64,000 bases of DNA from Rhizobiaceae bacterium (lineage in GTDB: Bacteria > Pseudomonadota > Alphaproteobacteria > Rhizobiales > Rhizobiaceae). Below, piece by piece: positions 20,540 through 29,433 of this stretch (positions within the stretch are counted from its first letter, which is position 1; each line of letters begins with the position of its first letter). Made by a program: the position numbers and the translations under genes. The DNA is taken from assembly GCA_028281105.1 (NCBI GenBank), contig JANQKQ010000001.1:1-64000 (forward strand), in the 5' to 3' direction. The notes beneath the pieces are model-generated. The model was not told the origin of the DNA. It did no database searches and saw only the letters and a list, made by a program, of their open reading frames with translations.

Positions 20540-20560
20540 TTTTATCCTACCTCGTACCTG

Positions 20561-21106
20561 TCATTCCGCCGCGTCCACAACCAGCGACGAACCGGCCAAC
20601 TCGATCAACTGGCGGCGGTTCGACTGTAGATAGGCAATCTCCGCCGCTTTTACATGCCTGGCGTAATTTATGATCCAACGCGATGCGGGGTGGTCACAAT
20701 CGCTCAACGCTTCGTCGAACATCGCCAGCTGCGCCGTCAGGTCCGCAAGGCGGGTGTCGATGGCGTCGGCCAGAACCTGGCCGGTGGTCATTTCCGCGCT
20801 GAGCGCCACCAGCAGGAATTCCGACTTGAACTTGTCCGGCTGAGGCGGCACCGCCAGCGCCTTGACGAACTCGGCGCGGCCGCGCTGGGTGATCGAATAG
20901 ACCTTGCGATCGGGCTTGCCGTGCTGGCTTTGCGCGCGGCAGGTGACCAGCCCGTCCTGCTCCATTCGCGCCAGGGTGGGATAGATCGAGCCGTAGCTGA
21001 CGTCGATGAAATAGCTGAACCGGCCTTCGCTGGACAGCTTCTTGATTTCGTAGCCGGTGGCGTCGCCGAAGTTCAGGATCGCCAGGCACAGTGTGCGTAC
21101 GTTCAT
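20561..21106 (-). CDS. PadR family transcriptional regulator
   Basis: A 181-residue winged-helix repressor. The PadR signature is clear: 'LCLAILNFGDATGYEIKKL' followed by 'VSYGSIYPTLARMEQDGLV' and the wing 'GKPDRKVYSITQRGRAEF', then a long C-terminal helical dimerisation region. The ATG at 21106 was chosen; upstream codons add residues foreign to the family. It is the first gene of the efflux operon and probably represses it, with a ligand that the pump exports. A candidate operator lies about 80-100 bp upstream. Confidence 0.9.
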   Translation of the reverse strand: MNVRTLCLAILNFGDATGYEIKKLSSEGRFSYFIDVSYGSIYPTLARMEQDGLVTCRAQSQHGKPDRKVYSITQRGRAEFVKALAVPPQPDKFKSEFLLVALSAEMTTGQVLADAIDTRLADLTAQLAMFDEALSDCDHPASRWIINYARHVKAAEIAYLQSNRRQLIELAGSSLVVDAAE

Positions 21107-21185
21107 GGTTTGGCCGTGTTGTCGCCGGGCCCGCCAATTACCGGCAGCCGCGGACGCGCCCCGGGGGCAGGGCATATTTAGTTTC

Positions 21186-21208
21186 GATATATGACGATCG
21201 GATATATG
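21186..21208 (-). promoter_or_regulatory. Candidate PadR operator (paired GATATATG boxes)
   Basis: Two identical 8-mers, GATATATG, lie at 21186-21193 and 21201-21208, 15 bp apart start to start, in an otherwise GC-rich sequence. Each contains the palindrome ATATAT. The position, 80-100 bp upstream of the PadR start, fits an autoregulatory site. The assignment is inference. Confidence 0.4.
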
Positions 21209-21340
21209 GAATTCAAGGCGGCTCAATCAAAAGTTTGAGAGAAAGCTATCAGGGGAGTGTTAGGGCGTGCTTGCGAAGTGGTTGTCTAACCCATCGCTGC
21301 GCGATCGAGAGGGGACTTCGGCCGTGCAATCACCCTATGC

Positions 21341-21427
21341 CGTCATCCTCGGGCCTGACCCGAGGATCCAGAAACGGATCCCGCGAAACTTTGCCTCCGG
21401 ATCCTCGCCTCAAGGGCGAGGATGACG
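21341..21427. repeat. Double-hairpin palindromic intergenic repeat, copy 1
   Basis: The outer 11-bp arms CGTCATCCTCG (21341-21351) and CGAGGATGACG (21417-21427) are perfectly complementary. Each side also folds on itself: TCCTCGGG-cctga-CCCGAGGA on the left (21346-21366) and ATCCTCGCC with GGCGAGGAT on the right. A second copy lies at 58043-58140. It resembles the palindromic repeats scattered between genes in many alphaproteobacteria. The rest of the 369-bp gap 21107-21475 shows nothing beyond the PadR operator candidate. Confidence 0.75.
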
Positions 21428-21475
21428 CAACTTGGTTGGGCAGGTGGGTTCCCCAGACTATGAACGGATCTGCTG

Positions 21476-22213
21476 CTAGCCGGGCAAACCCGGCTTCAAA
21501 AACCGCCTAGTCGGAAAATCGTAGATCAACCCGCTTTCCCCGCATTCCGGCGACAGCAACTGCACGATCGAAGAGGCCAGTTCGGCCGGGTGGGGCAGGG
21601 TGTCGGGATCCTCGCCCGGCATGGCCTGGGCGCGCATGGCGGTGCGGACCGACCCGGGGTTGAGCAGGTTTGCTTTGATCGAGGTATTGACGCACTCGGC
21701 GGCATAGGTGCGGCCCAGCGCTTCGACCGCCGCCTTGGAAACCGCGTACGCGCCCCAGAACGGCAGGCACATGTGGGCCGCGCCCGATGTGACCAGCAGC
21801 ACCCGGCCGGCCGATGATTTGCGCAGGAGCGGATCGAACGAGCGGATGAAGCGCCAGTTGGCGGTGGCGTTGACCGCCATGACTTTGTCGAACGTCGCCG
21901 GCTCCACATGGCCTAGGGGCGATAAGCCCCCCAGAACGCCGGCATTGCCGAAGAAGCCGTCCAGCGCCCCCCAGCGCTCGGCGATCTGCGCCCCGAGGCG
22001 GTCGATGGCGTCGAAATCGGTCACGTCCATCGGCACCAGGGTGGCCAAACCGCCGGCCTCGCCAATTGCATCGTCGAGCTCCTCCAGCCCGCCGACGGTG
22101 CGCGCGATGGCGATGACGTGGGCGCCCGCGGCGGCGAGTGCGACGGCCGCGTGATAGCCGATGCCGCGCGATGCGCCGGAAACCGCGATCCGCCTGCCGT
22201 CCAGTTGGCCCAT
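21476..22213 (-). CDS. Short-chain dehydrogenase/reductase
   Basis: A 245-residue Rossmann-fold oxidoreductase. The cofactor loop 'VSGASRGIGYHAAVALAAAG', 'GNAGVLGG', a catalytic Ser in 'LLVTSGAAH' and the Tyr-x3-Lys 'YAVSKAA' are all present. The substrate is unknown. It follows purF by 8 bp, an arrangement I associate with rhizobial-type genomes, so it is probably a conserved housekeeping SDR rather than part of a special pathway. Confidence 0.88.
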   Translation of the reverse strand: MGQLDGRRIAVSGASRGIGYHAAVALAAAGAHVIAIARTVGGLEELDDAIGEAGGLATLVPMDVTDFDAIDRLGAQIAERWGALDGFFGNAGVLGGLSPLGHVEPATFDKVMAVNATANWRFIRSFDPLLRKSSAGRVLLVTSGAAHMCLPFWGAYAVSKAAVEALGRTYAAECVNTSIKANLLNPGSVRTAMRAQAMPGEDPDTLPHPAELASSIVQLLSPECGESGLIYDFPTRRFLKPGLPG

Positions 22214-22221
22214 GGGTGCCG

Positions 22222-23673
22222 TCAGCTCCCGGCCTCGGCGAGCAGCGACAGGTGGCGAACCTTCCGGTCATCGTCCATGTCGGTCAGTTGCGTGGGATAC
22301 TGGCCGGTGAAGCAGGCATCGCAGAATTGCGGCGCGTCGTTGTCGCGCCGTGCTTCGCCGACGGCCCGGTAGAGCCCGTCGATGGACAGGAAGCCCAGCG
22401 TGTCGACGCGAATGAAGTCGGCCATGTCATCGACGGACATGCGCGAGGCCAGCAGCTTGCGCCGTTCGGGCGTGTCGACGCCGTAGAAGCACGACGAGCG
22501 GGTGGGCGGGCTGGCGATGCGCATGTGGACCTGGGTCGCGCCCGCCTCGCGCACCATCTGCACGATCTTCTGGGACGTGGTGCCACGCACTATGGAATCG
22601 TCGACCAGCACCACCCGCCGGCCCTCGATGGTGCGGCGGTTGGCGTTGTGTTTGAGCTTGACGCCCATGTGGCGGATCGCATCGCCGGGCTGGATGAAGG
22701 TGCGGCCCACATAGTGGTTGCGGATGATGCCCAGTTCGAACGGCAGGCCCGCCTGCTGCGCGTAGCCGATGGCCGCCGGCGTGCCTGAATCTGGCACCGG
22801 GATGACCACGTCGGCCTCGGCCGGCTGCTCGCTCGCCAGTTCGCGGCCGATCGCCTTGCGCAGGTCATAGACATTGTTGCCCTCGACGATGGAATCGGGC
22901 CGGGCGAAGTAGACATATTCGAAGATGCAGAACCGACTGGGCCGCGGCTCGAACGGGCGAAGGCTGGAAAGCCCGTCATCGGTGATCACCACCAGTTCGC
23001 CGGGTTCCACATCGCGCACGAAACGCGCGCCGATGATATCGAGCGCGCAGGTCTCGGAAGCAAGGATCCAGGCCCCGTCCAGATCGCCCAGCACCAGCGG
23101 GCGGATGCCGTGCGGGTCGCGGCAGCCGATCAGCTTCTTGTTGGAGATGCCGACGATGGAGAACGCGCCCTCCAGCCGGCCCAGCGCGTTGACCAGGCGA
23201 TCGGCGAAGGACGGCTCGCTGGCGGTGGCCATCAGGTGCAGGATCACTTCGGTATCCGAAGTGGATTGAAAGATGGCGCCTTCACGCTGCAATTGCCGGC
23301 GCAGCGTCAGCGCGTTGGTGATGTTGCCGTTGTGGGCCACCGCGAAGCCGCCGCCGGAGAACTCGGCGAAAAACGGCTGGATGTTGCGCACCTCGTCGCC
23401 GCCGGTGGTGGAATAGCGGGTATGGCCGATCGCGCGCGATCCCTTCAGGCGATCGATCACCGACTGGCGGGTGAATGAATCGCCGATCAGCCCGTGATGG
23501 CGTTCGGCGTAGTAGCGCTCGCCGTCGAAGGTGACGATGCCGGCGGCCTCCTGGCCGCGATGCTGCAGGGCATGCAGGCCAAGCGTGGTCAGCGGCGCGG
23601 CGTCGTCATGGCCGAAAATGCCGAAAACGCCGCACTCTTCGTGCAGCTTGTCGTCGCTAGGATCGTGCGCCAT
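22222..23673 (-). CDS. purF: Amidophosphoribosyltransferase
   Basis: First committed step of purine synthesis: PRPP plus glutamine gives 5-phosphoribosylamine. The short propeptide 'MAHDPSDDKLHEE' precedes the nucleophile Cys of 'CGVFGIFGHDDAA', and the glutaminase half shows 'LQHRGQEAAGIVTFDG'. The PRTase half has 'RVVLVDDSIVRGTTS', the PRPP-binding loop. At 483 residues the length is normal. It lies downstream of cvpA on the same strand. Confidence 0.97.
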   Translation of the reverse strand: MAHDPSDDKLHEECGVFGIFGHDDAAPLTTLGLHALQHRGQEAAGIVTFDGERYYAERHHGLIGDSFTRQSVIDRLKGSRAIGHTRYSTTGGDEVRNIQPFFAEFSGGGFAVAHNGNITNALTLRRQLQREGAIFQSTSDTEVILHLMATASEPSFADRLVNALGRLEGAFSIVGISNKKLIGCRDPHGIRPLVLGDLDGAWILASETCALDIIGARFVRDVEPGELVVITDDGLSSLRPFEPRPSRFCIFEYVYFARPDSIVEGNNVYDLRKAIGRELASEQPAEADVVIPVPDSGTPAAIGYAQQAGLPFELGIIRNHYVGRTFIQPGDAIRHMGVKLKHNANRRTIEGRRVVLVDDSIVRGTTSQKIVQMVREAGATQVHMRIASPPTRSSCFYGVDTPERRKLLASRMSVDDMADFIRVDTLGFLSIDGLYRAVGEARRDNDAPQFCDACFTGQYPTQLTDMDDDRKVRHLSLLAEAGS

Positions 23674-23711
23674 CGAGGGGCCCCCACCGCCCGGCTGCGG
23701 ACCTGTCGGCC

Positions 23712-24275
23712 CTATGCGTCGCTGCTGGCCTCGGCCTCTCCCTGCGGTGCCGGCTTGAGGCGGTCGATGATCGTTTTCTCCGGATCATCGGGCAGCATCT
23801 GCACAATGGAATCGCCGATCGATTCGAGCAAGGGCTTTGATTTGGCCTGCGCCACCCAGGCCGGCTGGTCGGTGCTTTCGGGAACCAGCCAGTTGTAGAA
23901 CATCAGCGGCACCACCACCAGCAACAGGCCGCGCACCGCGCCGAACACGAAGCCCAGGGTGCGGTCGAGCGCGCCGACGCGGCTGTCGACGATCACATCG
24001 GCCAGCCGCATGGTGATCAGGGAAACCACGATCAACGTGATCGCGAAGATGATCGCGGCGGCGACGATATCGGCCACGGTTTTCGACTCGGTGACCGAGG
24101 CCGTGTACTGGCCGACGAACGGGGAAAGCGCTTCGTAGAAGTAAAACGCGACAAAGGCGGCAACGATCCACGAGCCGATCGACAGCACCTCGCGCGACAG
24201 GCCGCGGATCATCGCCAGCAGTCCCGAAAACAGCACTACGGCCAGCAGGATGCCGTCAAAAAGCGTGATGGGCAT
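23712..24275 (-). CDS. cvpA: CvpA family membrane protein
   Basis: A 187-residue inner-membrane protein with about four helices, beginning 'ITLFDGILLAVVLFSGLLAM' and containing 'DRTLGFVFGAVRGLLLVV', the conserved CvpA segment. In Escherichia coli it is needed for colicin V production and sits with purF, as here. The molecular role is still unclear. A cytoplasmic tail follows the last helix. Confidence 0.9.
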   Translation of the reverse strand: MPITLFDGILLAVVLFSGLLAMIRGLSREVLSIGSWIVAAFVAFYFYEALSPFVGQYTASVTESKTVADIVAAAIIFAITLIVVSLITMRLADVIVDSRVGALDRTLGFVFGAVRGLLLVVVPLMFYNWLVPESTDQPAWVAQAKSKPLLESIGDSIVQMLPDDPEKTIIDRLKPAPQGEAEASSDA

Positions 24276-24360
24276 AGTGGAAGGGCTCCGTTCCGAGGTC
24301 GGTCGGCGTGGATCGCGACTGCATAGCCGGTAATGGATGGGCGTTCAAGTCGGGCAATCG

Positions 24361-25752
24361 CTACTGTTCTTCGTTATCCAGGCCCCCGACCGCAATCCGC
24401 GCGACAAGGTCGGCCAGCTCGCTCACTGGGTTGCATTCGAAGTCTTTTACCGAGGCGGCGCCCTCGCGCGGCGGGGGCATGATGGCCGAAGCGAAGCCCA
24501 GCTTGGCCGCCTCCTTGAGGCGCTGGTCGGGCTGGATGACGGGGCGCACCGCGCCGGACAGGCTCAGTTCGCCGAAATAGACCGCGTCGGCGGGCAGCGC
24601 CTGGCCGGAAAGCGAAGAGACCAGGGCGGCGGCGGCGGCCAGATCGGCGGCCGGGTCGGTGATGCGATAGCCGCCGGCCACGTTGAGATAGACGTCGTGG
24701 GCGCCCAGCCGCACTCCGCAGCGCGCCTCCAGCACGGCGAGCACCATGGAAAGGCGGGCATTGTCCCAGCCGACGACGGCGCGGCGCGGGGTGCCCAGCG
24801 CCGAGGGCGCCACCAGGGCCTGGATCTCGACCAGCACGGTTCGGGTGCCTTCCATGCCGGCGAACACCGCGGCGCCCGGCGCCGACGACGAGCGCTCGCC
24901 CAGGAACAGTTGCGACGGGTTGGCGACCTGGGACAGGCCGGCGCCGGTCATCTCGAAGACGCCGATCTCGTCGGCCGGGCCGAACCGGTTCTTGACCGCC
25001 CGCAGGATGCGGAAGTGGTGGCCGCGCTCGCCTTCGAAATAGAGCACCGCGTCGACCATGTGCTCGACCACGCGAGGGCCTGCGATCTGGCCTTCCTTGG
25101 TGACATGGCCGACCAGCACCACCGCCGTGCCGGTCTTCTTGGCGTGGCGGATCAGGGCCTGGGCGCAACTGCGCACCTGGGTCACGGTGCCGGGTGCGGA
25201 TTCGACCGTGTCGGTCCACAGGGTCTGGATGGAATCGATGATGACCAGCGCGGTGTCGGCCGCGTCCGCCAGGGTCGCCAATATGTTCTCCACATTGGTC
25301 TCGGCGGCCAGCGAGATGCCGGCCTCGGCGGCTTTTAGCCGCTGGGCGCGCAGGCGGATCTGCGCCGGCGATTCCTCGCCCGACACATAGACCACCTTGC
25401 GCCCGGCGCGCGCCAGTTCGGCCGCCGCCTGGGTGAGCAGGGTGGACTTGCCGATGCCGGGATCGCCGCCCACAAGGATCGCCGAACCGGGCACGAAGCC
25501 GCCGCCGGTCACCCGGTCGAGCTCGCCAAGGCCGGTCGGCACACGGGGCGCTTCGGCGATCTCGCCGGCGAGCGGCAGCAGTTCGATCGCTCGGCCCTTG
25601 GCCGCGCGACGGCCTGGCGCGGCGGCGACGCCGGTATCGACGTTCTCCTCGACCAGCGTATTCCACTCGCCGCAGCCGTCGCACTTGCCCGACCAGCGCG
25701 AATAGACCGAGCCGCAGTTCTGGCAGATGAATTGGGAGCGCGCTTTGGCCAT
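24361..25752 (-). CDS. radA: DNA repair protein RadA
   Basis: A RecA-like ATPase that helps branch migration during recombination. Domain order in 463 residues: an N-terminal four-Cys zinc finger ('CQNCGSVYSRWSGKCDGC'), the ATPase with Walker A 'GGDPGIGKSTLLTQ', the RadA-specific 'KNRFGPADEIGVFEM' and a C-terminal Lon-like domain. It is complete. It begins 8 bp after the alr stop and lies in the dnaB-alr-radA-cvpA-purF series. Confidence 0.97.
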   Translation of the reverse strand: MAKARSQFICQNCGSVYSRWSGKCDGCGEWNTLVEENVDTGVAAAPGRRAAKGRAIELLPLAGEIAEAPRVPTGLGELDRVTGGGFVPGSAILVGGDPGIGKSTLLTQAAAELARAGRKVVYVSGEESPAQIRLRAQRLKAAEAGISLAAETNVENILATLADAADTALVIIDSIQTLWTDTVESAPGTVTQVRSCAQALIRHAKKTGTAVVLVGHVTKEGQIAGPRVVEHMVDAVLYFEGERGHHFRILRAVKNRFGPADEIGVFEMTGAGLSQVANPSQLFLGERSSSAPGAAVFAGMEGTRTVLVEIQALVAPSALGTPRRAVVGWDNARLSMVLAVLEARCGVRLGAHDVYLNVAGGYRITDPAADLAAAAALVSSLSGQALPADAVYFGELSLSGAVRPVIQPDQRLKEAAKLGFASAIMPPPREGAASVKDFECNPVSELADLVARIAVGGLDNEEQ

Positions 25753-25760
25753 TGGTGCGA

Positions 25761-26921
25761 TCAGTTCCCGTTCTTCGTGTCGCCAACATAGTGACGCACG
25801 TAGCGGCGGCCCAGATGGGTCAGCAGTTCATAGCCGATCGTCCCTGCCGCCCGCGCCGCCTCGTCGACGGGAATGGTGCGGCCGATCAGTTCGACCCATT
25901 CGGCTTTCTCCAAGACCGGTTCCGGCACGTCGGTGACGTCGAAGGCGGTCAGGTCCATCGATACCCTGCCCAGCACCGGGGCGCGGTGGCCTCCGATCGC
26001 ACCGACTGCGCCAGAACCAGCCGTACTCATGGGTACGCCACTGCCCGACGCGGCCCGTGGATAGCCGTCGCCGTAGCCGACGCCGACAACCGCGATGCGG
26101 CTGTCGCGGTCGAGCACATGGGTGGCGCCGTAGCCGACGCTCTCTGCACGCTTCGCCTCGCGAACCTGCAGGATACGGCCTTCGAGCGTGGCGACCGGTT
26201 GTGTGTGAGCCGGCATTCCAACCACGCATTCGCCGCCATACAGCGCGATGCCGGGGCGGGTGAGGTCGAAATGGAAATCGGCTCCCAGAAACACGCCGGC
26301 GCTGTTGGCCAGCGACCGGCGGACGCCGGGGAATTGTCTGGCGGCAGCCTTGAAACGTGCCAGTTGTTCGCCGTTCAGCGGATGGTCCGGCTCGTCGGCG
26401 CAGGCGAGGTGGCTCATCACAAGCGTGGGGGCGAGCGCGGCAAGCGCGGCGGCATCAGCCGCCAGATCGTCCGCTTCGGCCGGGGTCAGGCCCAGCCGGT
26501 TCATGCCGGTGTCGATGTGCAGCGCGCAGGGCAGGGGCGTTTCAGCCTCACGGGCCAGCCGCGCCCACACGGCGACGTCATTGGATGAGTTGAGCACCGG
26601 CGCCAGGCCGGCGTGACGATAGGCGCGGGCGTTGTCGCCGGTCAGTCCGGCAAGCACGAAGATTTCCGCCTCACCGATGGCCTCGCGCACGCGCCGGCCC
26701 TCATCCGGCAGGGCGACGAAGAAGGTTCCGCAGCCTGCCGCTTGCAGCGCGCGCGCCACCGGCTCGATGCCCAGTCCGTAGCCGTCGGACTTGACGACCG
26801 CCGCCGTGGCCGCATCGCCCGAAGCCTCGCGCATCGCACGCCAGTTGGCCTGAAGCGCGGCCAGATCGATGGTGAGCCGGCCGCCGGCCAGGGCTTCTTC
26901 GACTTGTGATGGGCTCGTCAT
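25761..26921 (-). CDS. alr: Alanine racemase
   Basis: A PLP enzyme making D-alanine for peptidoglycan. The cofactor Lys is in 'AVVKSDGYGLG' near residue 44, and 'HIDTGMNRLGLTP' and 'VGYGATHVLDRDSRIAVV' are the usual alr blocks; the catalytic-domain Tyr is probably in the latter. The length of 386 is normal. It lies between dnaB and radA on the minus strand. Confidence 0.95.
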   Translation of the reverse strand: MTSPSQVEEALAGGRLTIDLAALQANWRAMREASGDAATAAVVKSDGYGLGIEPVARALQAAGCGTFFVALPDEGRRVREAIGEAEIFVLAGLTGDNARAYRHAGLAPVLNSSNDVAVWARLAREAETPLPCALHIDTGMNRLGLTPAEADDLAADAAALAALAPTLVMSHLACADEPDHPLNGEQLARFKAAARQFPGVRRSLANSAGVFLGADFHFDLTRPGIALYGGECVVGMPAHTQPVATLEGRILQVREAKRAESVGYGATHVLDRDSRIAVVGVGYGDGYPRAASGSGVPMSTAGSGAVGAIGGHRAPVLGRVSMDLTAFDVTDVPEPVLEKAEWVELIGRTIPVDEAARAAGTIGYELLTHLGRRYVRHYVGDTKNGN

Positions 26922-26946
26922 CGCGCCTTCGACCAGCCGCGTCGGG

Positions 26947-28431
26947 CTACTCGAACCGTTCCGGCAGATGGTCTTCGTCGGCCAGATCGGAGAAGCGGGT
27001 GAACTCGTCCTGGAAGCCCAGCTGCACCGAACCGGTCGGCCCGTGGCGCTGCTTGGCGACGATCACCTCGGCCTTGCCGATCGCCTCGCGCATCTTGGTG
27101 TCCCAGCTGAGCCATTCCTCGCTGCCTTCGGCGGGCTCGCGGTTTTTGAGGTAGTACTCGTCGCGATAGATGAACAGCACCACGTCGGCGTCCTGCTCGA
27201 TGGAGCCGGATTCGCGCAGGTCCGAAAGCTGCGGGCGCTTGTCGTCGCGGTTTTCCACCTGGCGCGAAAGCTGCGACAGGGCGATGATCGGGATGTTGAG
27301 CTCTTTTGCCAGCGCTTTCAGCCCGGTCGTGATCTCGGTCACCTCCTGCACCCGGTTGTCGCCGTGACGGGAAGATCCGCGCATCAGCTGGATATAGTCG
27401 ATGACGGCCACATCGAGGCCGCGCTGGCGCTTGAGCCGGCGCGCGCGGGCCGCCAGCTGGGCGATCGAGATGCCGCCGGTCTCGTCGATGAACAAGGGCA
27501 GCTTGTGCAGCATCTGCGAGCAGCCGACCAGGCGCTCGAACTCGGAATGGTCGATCTTGCCGCGGCGGATCTTGCTCGACGGCACCTCGGCCTGATCGGC
27601 GATGATCCTGGTGGCGAGCTGTTCGGCCGACATCTCCAGCGAGAACAGGCCGACCACGCCGCCATCGACCGCCTTGGTCGAGCCGTCGGCGGCCACCTCG
27701 CCGCGATAGGCGTGGGCGATGTTGAAGGCGATGTTGGTGGCCAGCGAGCTTTTGCCCATGCCCGGCCGGCCGGCGATGATCACCAGGTCCGAAGGCTGCA
27801 GTCCGCCCATTCGCGCATCCAGCGCGCGAATGCCGGTGGCGATGCCGGACAACCCGCCGTCGCGCTGGTAGGCGGCATTCGCCATGTCGATGGCCACGTT
27901 GAGCGCGTTGCCAAACTCGTGGAAGCCGCCGTCATACGACCCGGTCTCCGCCAGTTCGAACAGCCGGCGTTCGGCGTCCTCGATCTGCTGGACCGGCGGC
28001 ATGTCCACCGGCGCGTCATAGGCGATGTTGACCATGTCCTCGCCCACCGTGATCAGCGAGCGGCGCACCGCCAGGTCGTAGATCGAGCGGCCATAGTCTT
28101 CGGCGTTGATGATGGTGGTCGCCTCCGCCGCCACACGGGCCAGGTACTGCGCCACCGTGAGATCGCCGATCTTGTCGTCAGCGGGTAGGAAGGTCTTGAT
28201 GGTAACCGGATTGGCGCGCTTGGTGGCGCGGATCATGTCGCCCGCCACCTGGTAGATCTGCTGGTGGATCGGCTCGTAGAAATGTTCCGGTTTCAGAAAA
28301 TCGGAGACCCGGTAGAACGCGTCGTTGTTGATCAGGATGGCGCCCAGCAGCGCCTGCTCGGCCTCGATGTTGTTGGGCGCAACGCGATAGGCGGTTTCCT
28401 CGTTTTGGTATTGCCGCGCCGGCTCGGCCAT
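26947..28431 (-). CDS. dnaB: Replicative DNA helicase
   Basis: The hexameric helicase of the replication fork. The 494 residues comprise the N-terminal domain ('APNNIEAEQALLGAILINN'), a linker, and the RecA-like domain with Walker A 'GRPGMGKSSLATNIA', 'VGLFSLEMSAEQLATR', 'IDYIQLMRG' and the arginine-finger region 'SDLRESGSIEQDADVV'. An AAGGAA ribosome-binding site precedes the ATG. No intein or insertion is present. Confidence 0.98.
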   Translation of the reverse strand: MAEPARQYQNEETAYRVAPNNIEAEQALLGAILINNDAFYRVSDFLKPEHFYEPIHQQIYQVAGDMIRATKRANPVTIKTFLPADDKIGDLTVAQYLARVAAEATTIINAEDYGRSIYDLAVRRSLITVGEDMVNIAYDAPVDMPPVQQIEDAERRLFELAETGSYDGGFHEFGNALNVAIDMANAAYQRDGGLSGIATGIRALDARMGGLQPSDLVIIAGRPGMGKSSLATNIAFNIAHAYRGEVAADGSTKAVDGGVVGLFSLEMSAEQLATRIIADQAEVPSSKIRRGKIDHSEFERLVGCSQMLHKLPLFIDETGGISIAQLAARARRLKRQRGLDVAVIDYIQLMRGSSRHGDNRVQEVTEITTGLKALAKELNIPIIALSQLSRQVENRDDKRPQLSDLRESGSIEQDADVVLFIYRDEYYLKNREPAEGSEEWLSWDTKMREAIGKAEVIVAKQRHGPTGSVQLGFQDEFTRFSDLADEDHLPERFE

Positions 28432-28663
28432 GGATGATTCCTTTCACTTGCCGCCAGGCGCGCCGCACCCGACCGAGCTAACTCCAACGCCGCTTGTGAT
28501 CGATTCAGCGACCGGCGCAAAGCGCCAATCCCCGCGCCCACGCCGGGACCGGCACCTTGTCACACCTATTTTTGCTATTCACAGGCCGCCGGCGGTTTGC
28601 GCAAAAAGCGCGCTTGACAGCATAGCCGATTCGGTGTCGCCGCGTCGGTGATTCTCGCAGCCG

Positions 28664-29380
28664 CTACTTGTCTTCGGACTTAGCTTCCGCGTCGGTTTCC
28701 TCTGCGGCCGCTTCGTCTGCGCCATCTGCCTCGACCTCAGTCTCGGTTTCAGCTTCGGTGTCAGCGGCTTCGGCAGCCTCGCCTTCAGCCTGATCCTCGC
28801 CGGTGTCGAGCTCGATCTCGTCGGGATTGTCGAAGACTTCAGCCAGATCGGGCGCCTCTTCCTCGGCGACCTCTTCGGCTTCCATGGCCTCGCGGGTGGT
28901 CAGGTCCTCGCCGGCCGCCTGGCGTTTGGCCTCGTCTTCGGAGCGCGCCACATTGACCGAGATCGCGGATTCGACTTCCGGATGAAGCATGATGGTGATC
29001 TCGTGCAGGCCGATCACTTTGATCGGCGTGTTCAGGTTCACCTGGTTGCGCGCTACCTTGAAGCCGGCCTCTTCCAGCGTCGCGGCCACGTCGCGGGTGG
29101 TCACCGAACCGTAGAGCTGGCCCGTCTCGCCGGCGGAGCGGATCACCACATAGGTGCTGCCGTCCAGCTTGCCGTGGATGCTCTCGGCCTCGGACTTGCG
29201 CTCCAGGTTGCGTGCCTCCAGTTCCGCGCGCCGGGATTCAAAGATCGTGCGGTTGGCGTCGTTGGCGCGCAGCGCCTTGCCGGTGGGCAGCAGATAGTTG
29301 CGCGCGTAGCCGTCCTTGACGCGCACCACGTCGCCCATCTGCCCCAGCTTGGCGATGCGTTCGAGAAGGATTACTTCCAT
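28664..29380 (-). CDS. rplI: 50S ribosomal protein L9 with long acidic tail
   Basis: Binds 23S rRNA near the L1 stalk. The N-terminal domain '[20 protein letters not shown]' with '[14 protein letters not shown]' is classic L9. The globular C-domain follows, but from about residue 165 the protein continues as roughly 70 residues of Glu/Ala/Asp. The total of 238 exceeds the usual 150-200. The 28432-28663 gap downstream, before dnaB, contains no gene. Confidence 0.96.
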   Translation of the reverse strand: MEVILLERIAKLGQMGDVVRVKDGYARNYLLPTGKALRANDANRTIFESRRAELEARNLERKSEAESIHGKLDGSTYVVIRSAGETGQLYGSVTTRDVAATLEEAGFKVARNQVNLNTPIKVIGLHEITIMLHPEVESAISVNVARSEDEAKRQAAGEDLTTREAMEAEEVAEEEAPDLAEVFDNPDEIELDTGEDQAEGEAAEAADTEAETETEVEADGADEAAAEETDAEAKSEDK

Positions 29381-29433
29381 GGTCGTTTCTCCTTGGCGGG
29401 CGGATCGCCCGAATGGTCATTTCGTGTTTTTTG

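Noticed and set aside
28614-28619. TTGACA on the plus strand in the dnaB-rplI gap
   Set aside because: No plus-strand gene lies downstream and no good -10 box is at the right spacing.
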